A DNA stretch of 64,000 nucleotides from Setaria digitata. Lineage: Eukaryota > Nematoda > Chromadorea > Rhabditida > Setariidae. The notes under the pieces are model-generated. The model saw only the letters and a program-made list of their open reading frames with translations. It was not told the origin of the DNA and made no database searches. Positions within the stretch are counted from its first letter, which is position 1. Each line of letters begins with the position of its first letter. The stretch lies in contig RCAB01000016.1 of NCBI GenBank assembly GCA_003640385.1, forward strand, positions 248,001-312,000, written 5' to 3'. Below, piece after piece: positions 54,990-64,000 of this stretch. A program made the position numbers and the translations under genes.

Positions 54990-57900
54990 AAAAAAAAATA
55001 CAAACGTATAAACAGCCAAATTCAAAAAAGTGATTAAAACTGCCGCTAACAGCATTTGTGCAAACAAAAGACATTGATGAAGAAACAGAGAATGGAAAGC
55101 TGGTGACACTGTGTTCTGACAATGTCAAAAAGGCATTTCAAACGTATATTTGTGATTTCAAGTCAGTTTGTGAATTATCAGCTACTACAATTCTTATTTC
55201 GCGACTATATTCTAATAAATTAATGGATTATCTGGAAGCATTTCTAAACTTCGTAAACTTACATCCCAGTTAGCGTTCCTAAGACAACTCATATGACAAA
55301 AAGTGTAAATGAGGAGGAATTTGAAATAGGCCATCATGAAGCAATCTGAACTTGACAAAAAGATGAGAATAAAACGGTTTTGTAATTTGATCCTTTATGC
55401 TCACTCAATTTTGCTGCTCTGCCCCATCCATCATCGAAGTATATTTTATACATCTATGTACTCCATTTTCCGGATCACTTCGATAACCGGATTGTCTTTA
55501 ACAAAGAGAACAGAAATTCCTACTACTATTTTAACACAATCATCACCGTCCACACCCCACCGTAACAACCACCAGAAGAAGAACGATGCTGAACAATGTA
55601 ACCCAAATTACGAAAAATACACCTGCCTTGGCATCTTGCCATGGAATATTACCAAACACCGTATTTCAGCCTTTATTTGAAAAATTTTAAAAAGCTTTTA
55701 CAGCTGTATACTTTCAAATATTTCAACAATATATTTGGCATAATTTTCCTTCCTTTTCTCCCATTCTATCTAGCCTTTTAATTCTTTATCTTACATTGTT
55801 CAGTTTACAGTTTTCCCTACTGCGTTAAATGAAATTAATTTTTGATACTTATGTGAACGGCAAGCGATCGGTAAATTAGACCATACATTGACAAATCAAA
55901 AGAAGCGATCAAAGCAACAACACACATCAATAATCAGACTTGGATATTAAATTCGGTTCTTGTTAGTACTGCTAATAAAAAAAAAAAAAAAAAGAAAAAA
56001 AAATGAAATATTTCCTTGATATATTGCATAAGGCAAAAATTTGCGACATTTTGCTTAATATAACTGAAAATTAAAGTTATTTCAAATGATTTGATACGTT
56101 TCTTAGCAAACTACCAGAAATTATTTAATTGCAAATACAAAAGTAAAAGTAAAAAGTCCATCGACCTCAGCGTCATCATTTTCTCTTTTTTTTTTTTTTT
56201 TTTTTCTTTCTTTGATTCAAACTTTTCAAAACCTTCGAAATTCAGAAAGTTTCATTCCAAAAATGTTGCAAACATTATGAATCACACTTGTGCAAATACA
56301 ATATTAGAAATTAAAATTTCCATTTAGGTTATTTCTGCTATTTGTGAAATGTTATCTTGAAATGAATTCAAAAATTATTTTCTAATGGATAAACTAAATA
56401 ATTGCACCCGTTGTTGCCATAAATAATAATTTAATAATTGGCCTATACGATCAAACACAGATGACCTGTCACGCTCCAATTATTACCCCTGATTCCTTTC
56501 CTGATATGCCCTCTGCCCTGGATGGATTAGATTGGTTTCATCGTCCATTTTCAATCATTCTCGCTTAGAAACTGAATAACTATAACATTTCGCCGTAATG
56601 TTTCAATGTTAAATTCCGAGAAATCCTTTTATAATTCATAATAATGCCATCATTTGAGGATAAGTTATTCAACTCAATAGCATACAATTTCTTTCCTTCC
56701 GTGTCTTCTTTTCTTTTCTTTTCATTCATGCAGATTAATTCCTTTAATAACTTTCATACATTTTAATCAATGATTTTAATTCAAGCAGTGGTACAAAACT
56801 AACGAATTCGTAATTCGAATGATTTGTCGTATTTTGACAAAAAAAAAAAATAATAATGTTGTAGATTCATTCATATGTTTGATACTAAATTATATTTGCA
56901 GTAATATGAGAAAAAACAAAATAAAACATAAAATATCTTCTTTTGTTTGCGATATATATTAATTAATTACATACAGATTAATAAACACTACTGATTATCA
57001 TTAATAATTATCCTGATGACCTTGAAGGTCGATGAGGATGACGACCCATTGTATAAGCAAAACCAATTCAGAAATTTTTATCATTTATTATGGGAGTTTC
57101 AATGATAATTTGTAGATATTGCAATCAAATGCTTATAGTTCGCAAATAATCATAATGAAAATTTTGTCAATTTCAATTTTTTTCCTTGAAATATGAAGCC
57201 TTAATTAATGTAATGAAAATTTTAACTAAATTGTGGTTAAAAAGCGCCAAAAGTTTTCTATGTAATCGTGAATGGAATGAGAAATCATGCAATTTCATTT
57301 AACACTAATTGTAAGCAAGAAAGATATTTTTTCATAATTCCAACAGTATATTTTAGCTAATACGAAATATACGTTTTAAAATAAAACTTAATTAGCAAGA
57401 ATCTTTTTGCAATGAATTTTCAATACACTTTATTTGTATATTTGAGTTTATCATCATAATTAATTTTACAAAAGAATTTAAAAAAAAAAAGAGAAAAAAA
57501 AACAAACGTAATGAAATGAGAAATAATGGCAAAATAAGAGTCAAAATCAGAAAAATAAATGACATGTAATTTTCGTTCTTATATACAAATTATTCTGGTA
57601 AAAAATTTAAAAAAGAGTGATAAATGAATATTGTTGCTATTTTAGAGTTAAAATGAATTAATTGTCTGGAAAGCCTCACTTTAATGATTAATGAAAAAAA
57701 AAAAAAAGGATGAAGAAATGTCCTTTTTTCAACCAAAAATTTCGCACTAATTGTTAATTTTTCAACTTTTAGATTATCTCATAGTCAAAAGACTTGTTCA
57801 TTACAAAGCAATATAGATTTTTCTTTTAATTTAAAAAGAAATGAAAGATTATTTATTCAGAATGAATGATTTTAGGTATTGGAAGATTTAAAAGTAAATT

Positions 57901-58362
57901 TTTCGTTTTTATAAAAAAACAGATGTTTTAAAAAGAAAATAATTTGGCTGTGATATGAAAGTCCGATTTTATAAATGAATGGAAATTCCTGCAACAACAC
58001 ACAAAATGTTCATAATGATAACAGATAACAGATGTGGATAGAAAAAAAACCAAGTTGACAAGAGTGATAAGATTATTGAAATTAATGTCTCTTATCAAAA
58101 ACTTCGATAAGAAAATTTTCGCAAAAATATCAGTTATTAAACTAATCGAAATAACATTTCCTTTTTTTTTTTTTTTTTTTAATAAGGTTAAACCATAAAA
58201 GTATATTAAATTTTGTAGGAAAACGAAAAAAGTATTAAAATCTTTTAAAGAGTGTTCAAAAAAAAAAAAGGAGAAAAAAGGATTGCGTCAAATTTACCCT
58301 GTCAATCTACTGAAAACTTTCGAAAAGAGATTTTTTTTTTTTTAACTTTTTTCTTTTAAATT
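54990..58362. other. Intergenic, two unassigned ORFs, one sORF
   Basis: The 5' side of the zinc-knuckle gene. Open frames at 55033-55275 (no ATG at its start) and 55336-55680 (ATG, 114 codons) have no family resemblance or clear splice partners. A 35-codon ATG frame at 56461-56568 sits in a locally less AT-rich island. The rest is AT-rich with poly-A and poly-T runs. Confidence 0.4.
56461..56568 (+). other. Short ORF in a GC-richer island
   Basis: ATG directly follows ACACAG and opens 35 codons ending in TAG (MTCHAPIITPDSFPDMPSAL at its start, then a Trp/His/Arg-containing tail). The composition (CCTGATTCC..., GCCCTGGATGG) is unlike the flanks. It might be a small gene, an exon, or a conserved non-coding element; I cannot tell which. 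Confidence 0.2.
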
Positions 58363-59037
58363 TTAGAAACGACAGTCCACAAATTGTAATATTCTTCCCA
58401 GTGTTGTCCATGTATATTGTGAACCGCCGACATTAGCACATGTTGCCATTAAGCTTGGAGATGATGTTATTGATGTCCTTTGCTGTAATTAGAAATATTT
58501 AATTATCATTTTGTTTTTTTTCTTGTAATTTGATTAGGAGATTTTGCCTAACAATGTAGAAAATTTTTGCTAATTTTTTTATAACTCCATAAATTTAAAT
58601 AAAATATTTTAAAGGAAATAAAATGAAATGATTAAATTATTCTTTCAAGTCAAACTTTTCCACCATCTAGTTTTATTTCACAACACAATTTATACAAAAT
58701 AATTATTTACAGGATGTCTTTTTTCCTTAATTTTCAAATCATCTTCAATTTTACATCAGTATATTATAAAAACTTAAGCGGGAGAGATTTCAGGTTCGAC
58801 ATAAATAGGACTAAAATTATGATTAAAAAAAAATCAATTACTGAGCAATTGCTACCTGATCATATCCTTCAACTGTTGCTGGTTGTCCTCTTTCCGTACA
58901 TGTTATAGCAACGGTTGCACCTTGGCTATGAGTATTGCCATAACTAACATCGCTATAATCAAATCGATACTGATCATCCTGATCAACGGATTTCACCGGA
59001 TACAAGACTAGATCTGAGCAACGTGCTGCTGTATATG

Positions 59038-59091
<54 letters not shown>

Positions 59092-60947
59092 AAAAATGAA
59101 TAAATACATCTTTAACTATTTTAATTTTTTTTTTTCGAAAACAATAGAAGATACAAATGTAGTATTGATTAGACTTAAACTAATAAAAATGGTTCAATAA
59201 CCGGAAGCAATACAAAGAGAGATTTCTCAATGGATAAAAGGGATTATTCGAATTTAATAGTATTTCTAAAAGTAGATTGAAATTTTTGAAAAAAAAAAAA
59301 AAATAAGAATAGAGAAGTGATAATCAGAATGAAATGATTCAAGTGAAAGAATAATTAAATCGTTCAGAAATCTTTTTGAAAAATTTGCCCGTGGATTTTT
59401 TTTTTTTTTTTATTGCTCTCACATTAAAATGAAAATGAATTTAATTTTTTTTCTGCTGAAAAAAAAGGAACTATTTAAGGAAAAAAGAAAATTTTATCAA
59501 CTGTACTCTATTACTCACTTTCACTGGAATTTCACAATTCAACATTAACAATATTGGTTCCGGTTTGCAAATAAAATAATTATAAATAATTCTATCGCAT
59601 TTTCACATATTTTACGAAACGGACAAATTACGGTTATTACTTCTGATTATATAACTTATTCGAACAGTCTTTTTTTTCCTCAGATCTTTTATTTTTTTAA
59701 TTTTTTATCATTACATAAATAAAAAAAATAAACATTTCGTTTAATATTTTTTACCTGAAAAAACAAATTTTTAAAATTTTCATTACTGACTATTTTCGAT
59801 ATTGCTTGTTTCTTTCCCCTGTCTTTTTTGCACTGTACAATTTAAGCTTCAGGGGATTTTGCAAATATGAAAAACATCGAATGAATTAAGTTTCCGGAAT
59901 TTTTTTTATTGCATAGCAAAATTTAGCATTTTATTTAAGTTCTCTCCCACTCATATTTTTTCTTAAAATTGTACTATTGAAAGCTGAACCAAAAAAAAAA
60001 GAATCAAGAATGAATTGCAATCAGAAAAATTTTTTTTTGAGCTAAATGAAAAAAAAAAAAAAAAAAAACTATTGAAAAACCGTAAAGAACAGGTTTTTTT
60101 TTTCACAAAATTTTTCAGAGCCTAAAGAGTAAAAAAATTTTTCAAGACCCAAAGGACAAAAAAAAAGTCATGTGATAATAGAAAATATATTTTTTAGCGA
60201 AGTTAAGTGGAAGAAGACTTTAGAACCGATACCAAGTATTTATTTGAACAAAATATTCTAATTTTTTCTAAAAAAAAAAAAAAAAAGAAAACTGCCATTG
60301 TTTTTTTATACCACTATTTACACAGAAATAAAGCCAAAAAAAGAAAAGATATCTTCGGTGATTTAAAAAACAAAAAAGACCAAAAAGGTTTTGAATTAAC
60401 GGTTCGATTGCATATGAATTATAAAACTTAGTTCTAACGAATTCATATGAATCATTAAAATTTGTTTAAATAAATGCAGTTGATGTGGTATTAAATTTAA
60501 TAATCACAATAAACTTTTACATTTTATTATTCATTAGTAACTTTAACAAAATGGCCAGGTTAAAAAAAAAAAGAAAGAAAAAAGAGCATCGGCTTGTACC
60601 TAATTCAAATATATAGCCGTTTTCATCCATTAGTAAATTTAAATAAAACTATTAAACGATAAAATATTTCAAATAACAAATTTTCAAATTACCCAAGCAA
60701 AATCATAAATGTTATTATTATATCTCTGATATTACGTTGCACTAAAAAAGGTAAACATCAGATAAGAAGCTTTAGAAGCAAATTTACAGATTTGAAAAAC
60801 TTGAAAATCACACGAAGAATTTCAAATTTGACAAATAATTAGGAACCAACTTGGATCTTGACTTGGAATAAATCCCGGCGGTGCACATCCATAAATAACT
60901 GCTGACTTGATCAGAGTAATGATGATAATCGGCTGTAGTGATAGCAT
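58363..60947 (-). CDS. Small secreted cysteine-containing protein, family unrecognised
   Basis: Three exons, 5' to 3': 60947-60851, 59037-58856, 58482-58363; 399 nt, 132 residues, all phases matching. The N-terminus MLSLQPIIIITLIKSAVIYG is a clear signal peptide. The mature part has five cysteines (21, 39, 79, 108, 130) with TC/MATC contexts, a Tyr/Asp-rich middle and a Trp at 118 within YTWTTLGRILQFVDC. The start CAPPGFIPSQDP and cysteine spacing recall a sushi/CCP-like fold, but a full CCP signature is not present, so I leave it unassigned. The odd cysteine number suggests dimerisation or one free thiol. The second exon's acceptor is preceded by an uninterrupted run of 50 T. A CATGTTAG acceptor lies 38 nt upstream of the ATG and may be the trans-splice site. 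Confidence 0.78.
59040..59089 (-). repeat. T50 homopolymer at a 3' splice site
   Basis: Fifty uninterrupted A on the plus strand, read as T50 on the coding strand, sit directly before the AG of the exon 2 acceptor of the small secreted protein gene. Confidence 0.9.
59090..60850 (-). other. Large intron of the small secreted protein gene
   Basis: An intron of about 1.8 kb starting GTTGGT, rich in poly-A and poly-T. No nested gene is seen. Confidence 0.6.
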
Positions 60948-60985
60948 CAATAATTGCTAATTGTAGTCGAGATAACCAACTTTTC

Positions 60986-63270
60986 CTAACATGTGAATTC
61001 ATTAATTTCAGTAAATTTTAGAGAAAAACAGACAAAATAAAAGAAAAAATTCCAATAAAAATACATTTCATTTCCAGTCGTACGTAACACTACGAATAAT
61101 GGACAAGGAAAAGTAGAAAAGTTAATTTGTTCAGGGCTGATTCAAGAGTAGAAGAGTTTTTTGTTATTCCCGCAATTTATTATCAGTGATAATTGCAATC
61201 ACTACTAGTTTTGGAATAATTTACTTCCCAAATAACAGGAATGAATGAGAACTGAGAATGAAAGACAAATAAAATGTCGCAATTGGAATTGCTGGATAAA
61301 TTTGGGAAAGGGTTTATCACGATCGGTATTACCTGTTCAGGGATAAAATTCATTATAGGACTCGACAGCTGACTGCTATTATAAGAGGAAAAATTGGGAA
61401 GAGAAATGATCCCAGCCCACCTGTATACATTCCCTTCAATCACCTTTACCATCTCTATCATTTCGTTTACCCACTTTCCAGCTTCCGATTTAACTAGATT
61501 TCTGTTGATAATTAACTAAAAATTGTCCATCGTTGTTGTTTGGAAAAAATGGTAGGAGAAGTTATGAAATTGTATGCTACACAGAATGACAAATGTATTT
61601 CTGTTTGTGGCTCGGCCAACTAAACGATTTATCAATTTTTTTTTTTTTTTAGAATCAATTTATCACTATAATTGCATTTCTGATGCCATAACTATTATTT
61701 TATGGTAACTTGATTGGTTTGTATTTATTTAAAAAATAAAAAGACCTTATTTTTAAAAGCTGAAGTCATTCGAAAAGAGAAAGACTTTTTTTTGCAAGAT
61801 GTTCTGAGAAGTTTTTTTTTTTGAAATAGAAAATTAAGTTTAATTATAAAGGTAAAGTTTTCCTAATTTGTTTTTCAATTGATGTGAACTTTTAGCAGAG
61901 GGAGCAACAAATGATGCCAGTGATATGATTTTTAAAAATAATGTTGATAAAATATGAATGGTAATTATGCGAAAAGTTAAGCAATTAAAAAAAAAAAAAA
62001 AAAGAGGGAGAAGAAATGAATCAGCGAATTTTAATGAAATATTCATTATCATTATTCAATCATAAAAATTTAACATTTTCTTTTAAAGTAAAATAAAAAA
62101 TGATCAGTCAGTTTTAGCTTAAATTTTCTTTTTTTTTTTTTTTTTTTTTTAGTAAATTAAAATAAAATTGAAGTGGAAAAAATTAATGGACATTTTGCTT
62201 AAATCAAGAGAGAATGATATCCTTAAAAGCCATTATGAGAAGGACATCGCCTTCCTTTTTTTTTTTTTTTTTATTCTTTTTCTTCAATAGCAAAGCTAAA
62301 TTTAGAAATAATTGAAATTTCCAAATTTTTTCATTTCAATTTTTACGGAAATGCTCAGCGCTCAATTTTAATTGGAAGGCTATAAAGCATATTTGAAATT
62401 ACCATTATAAGTGAAAAGGTTATCTTTAAAAAAAAAAACAAAATACATGTATAAATCAATTAAATAAATCTTTTTTACTTTTTACGGCAATGAAAAATAT
62501 TTTGCTTGTATATAGTCCAATTTTTTAAATTCTTTTTCCTCTATCTTTCTAGAAATCTTCAAAACGGTGGATTATTTTCAGGATTCTGGATAAATTACAA
62601 GAAGGGATAAATAAATAACATGAATTCCCTAAACTGTGCTAACTTAGCCTGTTTTCCGCTTTATGTGATTTTTTTTCTTTTTTTTTTTTGTTTGAAATTT
62701 TCATTCATTTACAGTAATTAAAATATTAGAGCAAAGGTCAATTAACGTAAAATTTAAGTCAATTAAATGGTAACAGTTGCAGGTGGAAAAATTGGAAATG
62801 CAAAGCACTGAAAGATTTGTTCTTTCAATTTTTTAAAGGTCAGTTTTACCAAATAAATTCGTTTTGTTTTTTAATAGATCAAATTTTCCTTCATGATTTG
62901 ATTTCTTCTTAAATTTCAAATTTTCTTAAAATTTTCCCAAATAAAACAAAATGAATAATTAATTGGATATACCAAATAGATTAGGTATATTTGGATATAT
63001 GTCTACAGATATTGTTAAAAAATTTCAACAATAACTGTAGGCAACTTCTTTTTCAAATTTACGTCACTTGAAAAAAAAAAAAATCGCTTATTTCTTATTT
63101 AAGCAGATATATTTCAAAACTTATTTCAATATATTTCAAATAAACCTAGGGTATTGAAGTTATCAATTTATTCAATTCATCAAATTGTTTTGATTATTTT
63201 GTTTTGCTGTTTACAGAAGAAAAAAAAAAAGTGACTTCTTTTTTTATCGAACTTCACACTATTAAAAGAA
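60986..63270. other. Intergenic, no gene seen
   Basis: AT-rich with several poly-T and poly-A tracts. The minus-strand ORF at 61183-61461 has no ATG-linked splice context or recognisable motif. Confidence 0.5.
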
Positions 63271-63277
63271 ATTATTA

Positions 63278-63448
63278 GCTGCCAAAGAAAAAGACCATTG
63301 CTGATAAAGCCTTCATTTCGCTGATTTGTATGACCTGAATTAAAAAGCTGCCGACTATCTGAAGATTACTGGTGATAATGATGCAAGAAACATCGGTAAT
63401 TTTCTTCTCGAGTACTGCTTCATCACATCCAGAAAATTAGCTGCTTGA
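63278..63448 (+). pseudogene. Broken coding remnant, family unknown
   Basis: One frame of 57 codons ends in a stop and is interrupted by three internal stops (two adjacent near 63302-63307, one near 63341). Apart from the stops it reads like a helical protein C-terminus: SLHFADLYDLN, then KAADYLKITGDNDARNIGNF and LLEYCFITSRKLAA. A second frame is better in the first part (KKKTIADKAF), so a frameshift is also likely. I do not recognise the parent gene. Confidence 0.35.
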
Positions 63449-64000
63449 GTTTTATTGCATTTTTGATTAAAATTATCGTTATCTCAAGCTAACAAAATAA
63501 AATTAAATTCTTTTTTTTTTTTTCGCTTCTTTTGAACTGATATTTGCTTTGAAGTTTCAATCTCGTTACTCACTGCTACAATATTCCGAAAATTTATTTC
63601 AAACTTCTCAAAAATTGACTTTTAGATTTCAATATTTAATATACTGTACAAAAATCATAATTATTTGATAGCAAATTCACTGCGTATATTTAATTTTCTA
63701 CAGGCAATTACACTTTTGTATATTTCATTTCCTGAATGTTTTCTTCATAATTTTAGAATTTTAATAATGATATGTTTAACAATATAAACTTTAATAAATT
63801 GCAATGCATGTAAACAATACATTTTTGAGCTTCGTACCTCGAGAATCTTAAAGTTTACCACGCGATTTTTTCAATTTCTTGTACTAAGTGCTGAAAAATG
63901 GCAAGAATTAGCATGTTAAAGACTGATAAGAAAATAATGATATGTTAAGTAGTTGATTGCAGGAAAAGAAAATAAATGCATAGAGTTTTGGATATTTCGG
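63449..64000. other. Terminal stretch, no gene seen
   Basis: AT-rich sequence to the end of the window without a supportable feature. Confidence 0.5.

Noticed and set aside
57015..57030. TGACCTTGAAGGTC, a nuclear-receptor-like everted repeat
   Set aside because: A single short site in a gene-poor stretch; expected by chance at this length scale and no target gene nearby.
61183..61461. 92-codon minus-strand frame
   Set aside because: No motif, no splice partner, and in-frame link to the downstream secreted protein gene is lacking.

Overview
The window is AT-rich eukaryotic DNA with short-exon genes, GT-AG introns with TTTTCAG-type acceptors, long poly-T/poly-A runs, a few N gaps inside homopolymers, and likely spliced-leader acceptors just upstream of several start codons. 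Together with the gene set (TWK-type K2P channel, secreted ShKT protein), this points to a nematode. The composition and large intergenic spaces suggest a filarial (Onchocercidae-like) worm, but that last step is inference. I found no bacterial, Wolbachia, viral or CRISPR sequence and recognised no tRNA or rRNA.

Layout: 1-14.4 kb is gene-poor. It holds a decayed coiled-coil gene fragment (3.1-3.9 kb), a degenerate ~37-bp minisatellite (5.0-5.8 kb), a short phased CACGT array (8.1 kb) and an old diverged duplication (9.7 vs 11.6 kb). At 14.5-21.5 kb (+) lies a 13-exon two-pore potassium channel. At 22.2-26.2 kb (-) is a complete 12-exon dihydrolipoamide dehydrogenase (dld-1). A less AT-rich stretch at about 29.1-29.5 kb lies between it and the divergent 15-exon mRNA decapping enzyme (dcp-2, 30.2-35.6 kb, +). 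At 37.5-38.0 kb (-) there is a weak candidate gene, followed by a complete 9-exon DNAJB12/14-like ER-membrane J protein (39.1-42.1 kb, -). After a 4-kb empty stretch comes a secreted ShKT plus nitrobindin-like protein (46.3-49.4 kb, +), a REX4-type DEDDh exonuclease (50.5-52.6 kb, +), a five-knuckle CNBP-like zinc-knuckle protein (53.9-54.9 kb, -) and an unrecognised small secreted cysteine-containing protein (58.4-60.9 kb, -). The last 3 kb hold only a broken coding remnant.

The genes are mostly unrelated housekeeping functions (mitochondrial metabolism, mRNA decay, ER protein folding, rRNA processing, nucleic-acid binding) plus a channel and two secreted proteins. No operon or gene cluster with a shared task is evident. 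All gene models were built by hand from splice signals, reading phase and family resemblance. Six of them (dld-1, dcp-2, the J protein, REX4, CNBP, the small secreted protein) close exactly in frame from ATG to stop, as does the ShKT-nitrobindin model apart from its uncertain first exon.
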